64,000 nt of DNA from Streptomyces justiciae (GTDB lineage: Bacteria > Actinomycetota > Actinomycetes > Streptomycetales > Streptomycetaceae): positions 173,135-237,134 of the forward strand of contig NZ_JADDXU010000016.1 of NCBI RefSeq assembly GCF_015163075.1, read 5' to 3'. Both the position numbers and the translations under genes were made by a program. Positions 41,115 through 50,890 of the stretch are shown piece by piece (the first letter of the stretch is position 1; every line of letters begins with the position of its first letter). The notes beneath the pieces are model-generated. The model had not been told where the DNA came from, did not search any database, and saw only the letters and a list, made by a program, of their open reading frames with translations.

Positions 41115-42305
41115 GTGAGACGTATGACGGCACGTCCCGCCAACACGCATCAGGCCCGGCTGCTCAAGCTGCTGCGCGACGGGGGTCCCAACTCCCGGGC
41201 GCAGCTGGGCGATCAGGTCGACCTGTCGCGGTCCAAGCTGGCCGTGGAGGTGGACCGGCTGCTGGAGACGGGCCTGGTCGTGGCCGACGGACTCGCCGCC
41301 TCGCGCGGTGGCCGCCGCTCCCACAACATCCGGCTCAACCCGGGACTGCGCTTCCTCGGCGTCGACATCGGCGCGACCTCGGTCGACGTCGCCGTCACCA
41401 ACGCCGAACTGGAGATCCTCGGCCATCTCAACCAGCCCATGGACGTCCGCGAAGGGCCGGTCGCGGTCTTCGAGCAAGTCCTGTCCATGGCCGCCAAGTT
41501 GAAGGCCACCGGGCTCGCGGAGGGCTTCGACGGCGCCGGTATCGGTGTCCCGGGGCCGGTCCGGTTTCCCGAGGGTGTGCCGGTGGCGCCGCCGATCATG
41601 CCGGGCTGGGACGGCTTCCCGGTGCGGGAGGCGCTCAGCCAGGAGCTCGGCTGCCCGGTGATGGTCGACAACGACGTGAACCTGATGGCGATGGGGGAGC
41701 AGCACGCGGGCGTTGCCCGTTCCGTGGGCGACTTCCTCTGCGTCAAGATCGGTACCGGTATCGGCTGCGGGATCGTCGTCGGCGGGGACGTCCACCGGGG
41801 TGTCACCGGCAGCGCGGGCGACATCGGACACATCCAGGCGGTGCCCGACGGACGGCCCTGCGCCTGCGGCAACCGGGGCTGCCTGGAAGCCCACTTCAGC
41901 GGGGCGGCCCTCGCCCGGGACGCCGTGGAGGCGGCCCAGCAGGGACTGTCGGCGGAACTCGCCGGCCGGCTGGAGACCAACGGCACCCTGACCGCCGTCG
42001 ACGTGGCCGCCGCGGCCGCCGCCGGCGACGCCACCGCCCTCGACCTGATCCGCGAGGGCGGCAACCACACCGGCCAGGTCATCGCCGGCCTGGTCAGCTT
42101 CTTCAACCCCGGCCTGGTGGTGATCGGCGGTGGCGTGACCGGCCTCGGCCACACCCTGCTGGCCGCGATCCGCACCCAGGTCTACCGCCAGTCCCTGCCG
42201 CTCGCGACCGGCAACCTGCCCATCGTTCTGGGGGAGTTGGGCCCCACCGCCGGAGTCATCGGCGCGGCCCGACTGATCAGCGACCACCTGTTCTCACCCG
42301 CGTAG
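41115..42305 (+). CDS. ROK-family transcription repressor
   Basis: A 396-residue protein. The N-terminal winged helix spans about 8-70 (QARLLKLLRDGGPNSRAQLG). A sugar-kinase-like ROK domain follows: GVDIGATSVDVAVTNAE, the IGTGIGCGIVVGG glycine loop, and the zinc-binding CACGNRGCLEAHF with three cysteines. ROK repressors lose DNA binding when a sugar or sugar phosphate binds. It lies immediately upstream of a sugar ABC transporter operon and is its likely repressor. GTG 41115 was preferred because GGGGAGGGG ends six bases before it; ATG 41124 is the alternative. Confidence 0.92.
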   Translation: MRRMTARPANTHQARLLKLLRDGGPNSRAQLGDQVDLSRSKLAVEVDRLLETGLVVADGLAASRGGRRSHNIRLNPGLRFLGVDIGATSVDVAVTNAELEILGHLNQPMDVREGPVAVFEQVLSMAAKLKATGLAEGFDGAGIGVPGPVRFPEGVPVAPPIMPGWDGFPVREALSQELGCPVMVDNDVNLMAMGEQHAGVARSVGDFLCVKIGTGIGCGIVVGGDVHRGVTGSAGDIGHIQAVPDGRPCACGNRGCLEAHFSGAALARDAVEAAQQGLSAELAGRLETNGTLTAVDVAAAAAAGDATALDLIREGGNHTGQVIAGLVSFFNPGLVVIGGGVTGLGHTLLAAIRTQVYRQSLPLATGNLPIVLGELGPTAGVIGAARLISDHLFSPA

Positions 42306-42390
42306 GCCCGACCTCCGTACAGCTTCGGTACCGCACCCCTGCTTCGCCCTGCCCTGAAACCGGCCCGCACGCCCGCCAAGGGGAATCCGC

Positions 42391-43908
42391 ATGGCACCAG
42401 AACCTCCGCTGCTCACCATGTCCGGCATCACCAAGTCCTTCCCCGGAGTCCGGGCCCTCGACGGCGTCGACCTCGACGTCCAGGCGGGTGAAGTGCACTG
42501 CCTCCTCGGTCAGAACGGGGCCGGGAAGTCCACCCTCATCAAGGTGCTGGCCGGTGCCCACCAGCCCGACGACGGCGTGATCAGCTGGCGCGGCGAACCG
42601 GTCACCCTGCGCTCGCCCATCGCCGCCATGCGCCTCGGCATCGCCACCATCTACCAGGAACTCGACCTGGTGGAGCATCTGTCGGTGGCCGAGAACGTCC
42701 ACCTCGGCCATGAACCGACGACCGCCGGTTTCGTCGTACGAAGGCGGAGCGCGCGGGCCTCGACGGCCCAGCTCCTGAAGCGGCTCGGGCACGCGGAGAT
42801 CGAACCGGGGCGCCTGGTCGGCGAGTTGTCGGCGGCCCAGCAGCAGATCGTCTCCATGGCGCGGGCCCTCTCCCACGACGTACGGCTCATCGTCATGGAC
42901 GAGCCGTCCGCCGCCCTCGACCCGGACGAGGTGGACAACCTCTTCCGCATCGTCGGCGACCTCACCGCCGACGGTGTCGCCGTCGTCTACATCTCCCACC
43001 GGCTGGAGGAGATCCGGCGCATCGGCGACCGGGTGACCGTGCTGAAGGACGGCCGGGCCGTCGCGGGCGGACTGCCCGCGAAGACGACGCCGACCAGCGA
43101 GGTCGTGGCACTGATGACGGGCCGCAACGTCGAGTACGTCTTCCCCGACCGGCCCACCGCCGCCCCCGAGGGCACCCCGGTCCTGGAGGTGCGCGGGCTC
43201 GCCCGGGAGGGCGAGTTCGAGCCGCTCGACCTCACCGTGCACCCCGGGGAGATCGTCGGCCTCGCCGGACTGGTCGGCTCGGGGCGGTCCGAGATCCTGG
43301 AGACGATCTACGGGGCGCGGAAGCCCTCGGCCGGTCAAGTGAGCGTCGACGGACGGCCGTTGAAGACGGGCAGCGTGCGTGCCGCCGTCCGCGCCGGACT
43401 CGGGCTCGCCCCCGAGGAACGCAAGGCGCAGGCGCTGCTGATGCTGGAGTCCGTCACCCGCAACGTCTCGGTCTCCTCCATGTCCCGCTTCTCGCGCGGC
43501 GGTTGGCTCGACCGGGGCGCCGAGCGGGGCGCGGCCCGGGCCGCCACCCGGGAACTGTCGCTGCGGCCCGACAATCCCTCCGTGCCGGTCCGTACCCTGT
43601 CCGGCGGCAACCAGCAGAAGGCCGTCCTGGCCCGCTGGCTGCTGCGCGGCTGCCGGGTCCTGCTGCTCGACGAGCCGACCCGAGGCGTCGACGTCGGCGC
43701 CCGCGCCGAGCTGTACGCGGTGATCCGCCGCCTCGCCGACGAGGGTCTGGCCGTGCTGCTGGTCTCCAGCGAGGTCCCCGAGGTGCTCGGCCTCGCCGAC
43801 CGCGTCCTGGTGCTGCGCGAGGGGCGCGTCGTCCACACCGCCCCCGCCCGCGAGCTCGACGAACACCGCGTACTCGACCTCGTCATGGAAGGAAGTCCGG
43901 CGTCATGA
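42391..43908 (+). CDS. Sugar ABC transporter ATP-binding protein (RbsA/XylG type)
   Basis: A 505-residue protein with two tandem ATPase domains. The first has Walker A GQNGAGKST, signature LSAAQQQIVSMARAL and Walker B LIVMDEPSAALD. The second lacks a standard Walker A (LAGLVGSGRSEILE) but has LSGGNQQKAVLARWLL and LLLDEPTRGVDVG. This layout defines the CUT2 class for pentoses and related sugars. Start ATG 42391 follows AAGGGGA. Its stop overlaps the permease start by four bases (ATGA). Confidence 0.95.
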   Translation: MAPEPPLLTMSGITKSFPGVRALDGVDLDVQAGEVHCLLGQNGAGKSTLIKVLAGAHQPDDGVISWRGEPVTLRSPIAAMRLGIATIYQELDLVEHLSVAENVHLGHEPTTAGFVVRRRSARASTAQLLKRLGHAEIEPGRLVGELSAAQQQIVSMARALSHDVRLIVMDEPSAALDPDEVDNLFRIVGDLTADGVAVVYISHRLEEIRRIGDRVTVLKDGRAVAGGLPAKTTPTSEVVALMTGRNVEYVFPDRPTAAPEGTPVLEVRGLAREGEFEPLDLTVHPGEIVGLAGLVGSGRSEILETIYGARKPSAGQVSVDGRPLKTGSVRAAVRAGLGLAPEERKAQALLMLESVTRNVSVSSMSRFSRGGWLDRGAERGAARAATRELSLRPDNPSVPVRTLSGGNQQKAVLARWLLRGCRVLLLDEPTRGVDVGARAELYAVIRRLADEGLAVLLVSSEVPEVLGLADRVLVLREGRVVHTAPARELDEHRVLDLVMEGSPAS

Positions 43909-44924
43909 CGCAGCATGCCTCCCCGCCCCGGGACGACACCGGCAAGGTGCCGTCGGCCGGTCAACCCCCCGTCTGGCGCGGTCTGTTCGCCCACGCCGAC
44001 GTCCGTACCCTGTCCCTCCTCGGGGTGCTCGCCGCGCTGATCCTGGTCGGCGGCATCACCAAGCCGGACGAGTTCCTCGACACCCGCAACCTCCAACTCG
44101 TCCTCACCCAGGCCTCCGTGATCGGTGTCGTCACCGTCGGCATGACCTTCGTGATCATGTCGGGCGGCATCGACCTGTCCGTCGGCGCGATCGTCGCCCT
44201 CGCCTCCGTGTGGGCCACCACGGTCGCCACCCAGGAGTACGGCTTCGGCGGCATCCTCCTCACCGCGGTGCTCGTCGGCCTCGGCTGCGGCCTGGTCAAC
44301 GGACTGCTCATCGCGTACGGCGGGATGGTCCCGTTCATCGCCACCCTCGCCATGCTCGCCTCGGCGCGCGGCCTCGCCCTCCAGATCACCGACGGCAAGA
44401 CGCAGATCGTCACCGTCGACTCCGTCCTCGACCTCGGTCTGCGCGACGCGTACGTGCTCGGCATCCCGCCGCTCGTCATGGTCTTCGCCGTCGTCACCGT
44501 CATCGGCTGGCTGGTCCTCAACCGCACCACCTTCGGCCGCCGCACGGTCGCCGTCGGCGGCAACGCGGAGGCCGCCCGCCTCGCCGGCATCGACGTCCGC
44601 CGCCAGCGCCTCTACCTCTACCTGCTGTCCGGGCTGTGCTGCGGCATCGCCGCCTTCCTGCTGATCATCCTGTCCGGCTCCGGCCAGAACACCAACGGCA
44701 ACCTCTACGAGCTCGACGCGATCGCCGCCGCGATCATCGGCGGCACGCTGCTCAGCGGCGGCCGCGGCACCATCACCGGCTCCGTGCTCGGGGTCCTGAT
44801 CTTCACCACGATCACCAACATCTTCGCCCTGAACAACCTGCAGAGCGACGTCCAGCAGATCGCCAAGGGCGCGATCATCGTCGCCGCCGTGCTGGTCCAG
44901 CGCCGTACCGCAAGCACGACCTGA
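43905..44924 (+). CDS. Sugar ABC transporter permease (RbsC type)
   Basis: A 339-residue membrane protein with about nine helices and the CUT2 permease motifs VIMSGGIDLSVGAIVALASV and GGNAEAARLAGIDV (the cytoplasmic coupling loop). ATG 43905 overlaps the ATPase stop. It forms the membrane channel with a homodimer expected. The binding-protein gene follows after 17 bases. The substrate is predicted only as a small sugar or polyol. Confidence 0.95.
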   Translation: MTQHASPPRDDTGKVPSAGQPPVWRGLFAHADVRTLSLLGVLAALILVGGITKPDEFLDTRNLQLVLTQASVIGVVTVGMTFVIMSGGIDLSVGAIVALASVWATTVATQEYGFGGILLTAVLVGLGCGLVNGLLIAYGGMVPFIATLAMLASARGLALQITDGKTQIVTVDSVLDLGLRDAYVLGIPPLVMVFAVVTVIGWLVLNRTTFGRRTVAVGGNAEAARLAGIDVRRQRLYLYLLSGLCCGIAAFLLIILSGSGQNTNGNLYELDAIAAAIIGGTLLSGGRGTITGSVLGVLIFTTITNIFALNNLQSDVQQIAKGAIIVAAVLVQRRTASTT

Positions 44925-44941
44925 GGAAAGGGTTCACCGCC

Positions 44942-45979
44942 ATGACACAGCTCCCCACACGCAGAGGACTGCTCTTCGGGGCCGCCGCCGTTTCCGCGGG
45001 TGCCGTCCTCGCAGGTTGCACGAGTAACGACTCCGACGACGAACCGGCCGCCAACGACCAGCCGGCCGCCGACGACAAGCCCGGCAAGGCCGTCACCATC
45101 GGCTTCGCCGGCCCGCAGGCCGACCACGGCTGGCTCAACGCCATCAACGACAACGCCAAGTCGCGGGCGAAGAAGTACTCCGACGTCACCCTGGAGATCA
45201 CCGAGGGCTCCAACGACACCGCCCAGCAGATCGGCCAGATCGAGACCCTCATCAACAAGAAGGTCGACGTCCTGGTGATCCTGCCCGCCGACGGCAAGGC
45301 CCTCACCCAGGTCGGTCTGAAGGCGATGCGCGCCGGGATACCCGTCATCAACCTCGACCGCATCTTCAACTCCCCGCAGGCGTACCGCTGCTGGATCGGC
45401 GGCGACAACTACGGCATGGGCCTCAACGCCGGGCACTACATCGGTGAGAAGCTCAAGGGGAAGTCGGACGCCCGGGTGATCGAGCTGGCCGGCCTTGACA
45501 ACCTGGAGCTCACCCAGCAGCGCACCAAGGGCTTCGACGACGCCCTGAAGAACTATCCCAACGTCAAGAAGGTGGCCCGGCAGGCCGCCGAGTTCACGGT
45601 GGAGTCCGGGCAGGCCAAGATGGCCCAACTCCTCCAGGCCCAGTCGAAGTTCGACGCGCTGTGGAACCACGACGACGACCAGGGCGTGGGCGCGCTGAGG
45701 GCCATCGAGCAGGCCGGCCGCGACGACTTCCTGATGGTCGGCGGCGCGGGCGCCCTGTCCGCCTTCCAGGCCATCAAGAAGGACGACGGCGTCCTCAAGG
45801 CGACCGTCCTGTACCCGCCGACCATGGCCGCGTCCGCGATCGACCTTGCCCGCGCCCTCGGCCAGAGCAAGGGCGTCGGCGGCCTCGCCGAGTTCGAGAT
45901 CCCGGCGTCGATCACGCTCTACTCGGCCGTCGTCGACAAGACCAACGTCGACCAGTACATGTCCACCGGCTTCAAGTGA
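44942..45979 (+). CDS. Sugar ABC transporter substrate-binding lipoprotein
   Basis: A 345-residue protein. The signal TRRGLLFGAAAVSAGAVLAG followed by C has a twin-arginine pair and an LAGC lipobox, so it is a Tat-exported lipoprotein. The mature part is a Peripla_BP_4 fold: VTIGFAGPQADHGWLNAIN and VDVLVILPADGKALTQVGL, then PVINLDRIFNSPQA. It captures the transported sugar outside the membrane. The tail PANDQ/PAADDKP after the lipobox is a flexible linker. A 13-bp hairpin follows the stop, which may keep this gene's message more abundant than the downstream genes. Confidence 0.94.
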   Translation: MTQLPTRRGLLFGAAAVSAGAVLAGCTSNDSDDEPAANDQPAADDKPGKAVTIGFAGPQADHGWLNAINDNAKSRAKKYSDVTLEITEGSNDTAQQIGQIETLINKKVDVLVILPADGKALTQVGLKAMRAGIPVINLDRIFNSPQAYRCWIGGDNYGMGLNAGHYIGEKLKGKSDARVIELAGLDNLELTQQRTKGFDDALKNYPNVKKVARQAAEFTVESGQAKMAQLLQAQSKFDALWNHDDDQGVGALRAIEQAGRDDFLMVGGAGALSAFQAIKKDDGVLKATVLYPPTMAASAIDLARALGQSKGVGGLAEFEIPASITLYSAVVDKTNVDQYMSTGFK

Positions 45980-45984
45980 GCCGC

Positions 45985-46019
45985 TCCGCCCGGCGGACCG
46001 GACGACTCCGCCGGGCGGA
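45985..46019 (+). terminator. Hairpin between binding protein and oxidoreductase genes
   Basis: TCCGCCCGGCGGA (45985-45997) pairs perfectly with TCCGCCGGGCGGA (46007-46019), 13 bp with a 9-base loop. It lies inside a probable operon and may act as partial terminator or RNA-stability element. Confidence 0.7.
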
Positions 46020-46062
46020 CCGCACCCCCCACCGCGCCACGACGACGAGGAGGACATTGCGC

Positions 46063-47265
46063 ATGGCACAGCCGCAGCAGTCAGAAGGGCCCGAGAAGCC
46101 GCCGCTTCGGGTCGGCATGGTCGGTTACGCCTTCATGGGCGCCGCCCATTCCCAGGGCTGGCGCACCGTGGGACGCGTCTTCGACCTGCCCCGGCAGCCG
46201 GTCCTGTCCGCGATCTGCGGGCGCGACCCGGACGCCGTGCGGGCGGCGGCCGACAAGCACGGCTGGGCGGCGGCCGAGACCGACTGGCGTGCGCTGATCG
46301 CCCGCGACGACGTCGACCTCGTCGACATCTGCACCCCCGGCGACAGCCACGCCGACATCGCCGTCGCGGCCCTCGCGGCGGGCAAGCACGTGCTGTGCGA
46401 GAAGCCCCTGGCGAACTCCGTCGAGGAGGCCGAGAACATGACGCGGGCGGCCGAAGAGGCCCACGCGCGCGGCCAGTTGGCGATGGTCGGGTTCAACTAC
46501 CGCCGGGTGCCCGCCACCGCGCTCGCCCGGAACATGATCGCCGAGGGCCGCATCGGAAAACTGCGGCACGTGCGGGTGGCGTACCTCCAGGACTGGCTCG
46601 TGGACCCGGAGTTCCCGCTCACCTGGCGGCTGCGCAAGGAGTACGCCGGCTCGGGCGCGCTCGGCGACCTCGGCGCCCACATCATCGACCTCGCCCAGCA
46701 TCTGGCGGGGGAGCGGCTGGCCGGGGTGTCCGCGATGACGGAGACCTTCGTCCACGAACGGCCCCTGCCGGCCGGCGGGGTGAAGGGCCTGTCTGCCGTG
46801 TCGGCCGGCGGCACCGCCCCGGTCACCGTCGACGACGCCGCACTCTTCACCGGCCGCTTCGCCTCCGGCGCCCTCGCCTCCTTCGAGGCCACCCGCTACG
46901 CCACTGGCCGCAAGAACGCCCTGCGCATCGAACTCAACGGTGACAAAGGCTCGTTGGCGTTCGACCTGGAACGCCTCAACGAACTCTCGTACCACGACGG
47001 CACCGAGCCCGGCGCGCACGCCGGCTTCCGCCGCATCCTCGTCACCGAGCCCGACCACCCCTACCTGGAGGGCTGGTGGCCGCCCGGCCACGGCCTCGGC
47101 TACGAGCACTCCTTCGTCCACCAGGCCCGCGACCTCGTCCACGCCGTCGCCGAGGGCCGCCGCCCCGACCCGTCCTTCGCGGACGGGCTCCAGGTACAGC
47201 GGGTGCTCGCCGCGGTGGAGGAGAGCGCCGAGAAGAACTCCGTCTACACGCCCGTCGCTGTCTGA
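46063..47265 (+). CDS. Gfo/Idh/MocA-family oxidoreductase
   Basis: A 400-residue NAD(P)-dependent sugar oxidoreductase. The Rossmann start is LRVGMVGYAFMGAAHSQGWR, the EKPLANS motif (lysine catalytic in the family) follows near residue 110, and the substrate-domain stretch YAGSGALGDLGAHIIDLAQH contains the conserved aspartate and histidine. Such enzymes oxidise sugars or inositols at a ring hydroxyl. Next to an ABC transporter, isomerases and a DUF1080 protein, a 3-keto-sugar-forming role is plausible inference. ATG 46063 follows GAGGAGGA. Confidence 0.92.
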   Translation: MAQPQQSEGPEKPPLRVGMVGYAFMGAAHSQGWRTVGRVFDLPRQPVLSAICGRDPDAVRAAADKHGWAAAETDWRALIARDDVDLVDICTPGDSHADIAVAALAAGKHVLCEKPLANSVEEAENMTRAAEEAHARGQLAMVGFNYRRVPATALARNMIAEGRIGKLRHVRVAYLQDWLVDPEFPLTWRLRKEYAGSGALGDLGAHIIDLAQHLAGERLAGVSAMTETFVHERPLPAGGVKGLSAVSAGGTAPVTVDDAALFTGRFASGALASFEATRYATGRKNALRIELNGDKGSLAFDLERLNELSYHDGTEPGAHAGFRRILVTEPDHPYLEGWWPPGHGLGYEHSFVHQARDLVHAVAEGRRPDPSFADGLQVQRVLAAVEESAEKNSVYTPVAV

Positions 47266-47280
47266 GGAGGGTTTTCCCCT

Positions 47281-48279
<999 letters not shown>

Positions 48280-48295
48280 CTCTTCCGTGAGCCCT

Positions 48296-48317
48296 CCGGG
48301 ATGACGGCGCATCCCGG
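48296..48317 (+). terminator. Short hairpin before the PQQ-type dehydrogenase gene
   Basis: CCGGGATG (48296-48303) pairs with CATCCCGG (48310-48317), 8 bp with a 6-base loop, 17 bases after the isomerase stop. It could weaken read-through into the secreted enzymes. Confidence 0.5.
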
Positions 48318-48367
48318 CGTACCGCACCGCACCCGCCCGTACAACCGGCCCCACTCCGGAGGCATTC

Positions 48368-50875
48368 GTGCACGGGAAATCCCGCAACTCCAGCCCCGAC
48401 AGATCCGAGAGCCACAGAGGACCCCGTACGTTCCGCAAGACGATGGCGTTCTTGAGCGGCGCGCTGCTGATGGGCGCCTCGCTCACCCTCACCGCTCCCC
48501 AGGCCGGCGCAGCCGTCGCCGAGCCTGCGCGGTCCTCGGCGGCCGCCGAGGACTTCCAGCAGGTCACCCTCGCCAAGGGGGAACCGGAGGTCGGCGAGCC
48601 CATGTCGCTCGCCGTCCTCCCGGACCGCTCGGTCCTGCACACCTCGCGCGACGGTGAGCTGCGGATGACGGACGCCGCGGGCACCACGCGGCTGATCGGC
48701 AAGCTCGACGTCTACTCCCACGACGAGGAGGGCCTCCAAGGCGTGGGCGTGGACCCGGACTTCGCCACCAACCGGGCCATCTACCTGTACTACGCACCGC
48801 CGTTGACCACCCCCGCGGGCGACGCCCCCGAGACCGGTACCGCCGCCGACTTCGCACCCTTCGACGGTGTCAACCGGCTCTCCCGGTTCACGTTGAACGC
48901 CGACGGCACCCTCGACAAGGCCAGCGAGAAGAAGGTCCTCGACGTCCCCGCCACCCGCGGCCTGTGCTGCCACGTCGGCGGCGACATCGACTTCGACGCG
49001 GCCGGCAACCTGTATCTGTCGACGGGCGACGACACCAACCCGTTCCAGTCGGACGGCTTCACCCCGATCGACGAGCGCGCGAACCGCAACCCCGGCTTCG
49101 ACGCCCAGCGTTCGGCCGGCAACACCAACGACCTGCGCGGCAAGATCCTGCGCATCAAGGTCGCCGCCGACGGCTCCTACACCGTCCCCGAGGGCAACCT
49201 CTTCGCCCCCGGCACGGACAGGACCCGGCCCGAGATCTACGCCATGGGCTTCCGCAACCCCTTCCGCTTCAGCGTCGACAAGGCGACCGGCATCCTCTAC
49301 GTCGGCGACTACGGTCCCGACGCGGGCGCCGCCGACCCGGCCCGCGGACCGGCGGGACAGGTCGAGTTCGCGCGCGTCACCGGCCCGGGCAACTTCGGCT
49401 GGCCGTACTGCACCGGCGACAACGATGCCTACGTCGACCACGACTTCGCCACCGGCACCTCCGGCGCGTCCTTCGACTGCGGCGCCCCGAAGAACACCTC
49501 CCCGCACAACACCGGCCTCACCGACCTTCCCCCGGCGCAGGCCGCCTGGATCCCCTACGACGGCGGCTCCGTACCGGAGTTCGGCACCGGCTCCGAGTCC
49601 CCGATGGGCGGCCCGGTCTACCACTACGACGCCTCCCTCGACTCGCCCGTGAAGTTCCCCGAGGCCTACGACGGCGACTTCTTCGCCGGGGAGTTCGGCC
49701 GCCGCTGGATCAAGCGCATCACCAGCGACGCCTCCGGCACCGTCCAGTCGATCAACGACGTGCCGTGGACCGGCACCCAGGTGATGGACATGGCCTTCGG
49801 ACCGGACGGCGCGCTGTACGTCCTCGACTACGGCGTCTCCTGGTTCGGCGGCGACGAGAACTCCGCCCTGTACCGCATCGAGAACGCCACCGACGGCCAC
49901 TCGCCCGTCGCCCAGGCCGCCGCGAACCGCACCTCGGGGCAGGCGCCGCTGAAGGTGCAGTTCTCCTCCGAGGGCACCTCCGACCAGGACGGCGACGCCC
50001 TCACGTACAGCTGGGACTTCGGCGACGGCGGCACGTCCACGGCGGCGAACCCGACCCACAAGTACACGAAGAACGGCACCTACACCGCGACCCTCACCGC
50101 CAAGGACGCCTCCGGGCGCACCGGCAGCGCGAGCGTGCAGATCGTCGTCGGCAACACCGCCCCCAAGGTCACCCTCGAACTCCCGCGTGACGGGCAGCTG
50201 TTCAGCTTCGGCGACGCGATCCCGTTCAAGGTGAGGGTCACCGACCCGGAGGACACGACCATCGACTGCTCCAAGGTCACGGTCACCTTCGTCCTCGGCC
50301 ACGACAGCCACGGTCACCCCGTCACCTCCGCCAACGGCTGCTCCGGCACCATCCAGACCAGCGCCGACGGCGGCCATGACGAGGACGCCGACATCTTCGG
50401 CGTGATGGACGCCGAGTACACCGACGGCGGAGGCGGCGGCCAGGCCGCCCTCACCACCCACGACCAGAGCGTGCTCCAGCCCCGGCACCGCCAGGCCGAG
50501 CACTTCGGCACCAGCAGCGGCATCTCGGTCATCGCCAAGTCCGCCGCCCACGGCGGCAACACCGTCGGCGACATCGACAACGGCGACTGGATCGCGTTCA
50601 CGCCGTACGTGCTGAGCAACGCCAAGTCCATCAGCGCCCGCATCTCTTCCGGCGGCGCCGGCGGCACCCTCGAGGTCCGTGCGGGGTCCTCGACCGGCAC
50701 CCTGCTCGGCACGGCGACCGTGCCCGTGACCGGCGGCTGGGAGAACTTCCAGGACGTCACCGCCGACCTGTCCCGCGCACCCCGCGGAACGACCTCGCTC
50801 TACCTCGTCTTCAAGGGCGGCACCGGCAACGGCGCCCTGTTCGACGTGGACGACTTCACCTTCACCACCAGCTGA
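48368..50875 (+). CDS. Secreted PQQ-type sugar dehydrogenase with PKD and CBM6-like domains
   Basis: An 835-residue exported protein. The signal covers about residues 1-50 (FRKTMAFLSGALLMGASLTL). A GSDH/sorbosone-dehydrogenase six-bladed propeller spans about 60-505 (LDVYSHDEEGLQGVGVDPDF, then YAMGFRNPFRFSVD, the PQQ-site signature). A PKD domain spans about 515-605 (YSWDFGDGGTSTAANP). The C-terminal CBM6/35-like module runs from about 706 (RQAEHFG, later FKGGTGNGALFDVDDF). It should oxidise sugars outside the cell or bind them. Whether PQQ is bound is inference. GTG 48368 follows GGAGG at 48357-48361. Confidence 0.9.
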   Translation: MHGKSRNSSPDRSESHRGPRTFRKTMAFLSGALLMGASLTLTAPQAGAAVAEPARSSAAAEDFQQVTLAKGEPEVGEPMSLAVLPDRSVLHTSRDGELRMTDAAGTTRLIGKLDVYSHDEEGLQGVGVDPDFATNRAIYLYYAPPLTTPAGDAPETGTAADFAPFDGVNRLSRFTLNADGTLDKASEKKVLDVPATRGLCCHVGGDIDFDAAGNLYLSTGDDTNPFQSDGFTPIDERANRNPGFDAQRSAGNTNDLRGKILRIKVAADGSYTVPEGNLFAPGTDRTRPEIYAMGFRNPFRFSVDKATGILYVGDYGPDAGAADPARGPAGQVEFARVTGPGNFGWPYCTGDNDAYVDHDFATGTSGASFDCGAPKNTSPHNTGLTDLPPAQAAWIPYDGGSVPEFGTGSESPMGGPVYHYDASLDSPVKFPEAYDGDFFAGEFGRRWIKRITSDASGTVQSINDVPWTGTQVMDMAFGPDGALYVLDYGVSWFGGDENSALYRIENATDGHSPVAQAAANRTSGQAPLKVQFSSEGTSDQDGDALTYSWDFGDGGTSTAANPTHKYTKNGTYTATLTAKDASGRTGSASVQIVVGNTAPKVTLELPRDGQLFSFGDAIPFKVRVTDPEDTTIDCSKVTVTFVLGHDSHGHPVTSANGCSGTIQTSADGGHDEDADIFGVMDAEYTDGGGGGQAALTTHDQSVLQPRHRQAEHFGTSSGISVIAKSAAHGGNTVGDIDNGDWIAFTPYVLSNAKSISARISSGGAGGTLEVRAGSSTGTLLGTATVPVTGGWENFQDVTADLSRAPRGTTSLYLVFKGGTGNGALFDVDDFTFTTS

Positions 50876-50890
50876 GAGGAGGTACGTGTG

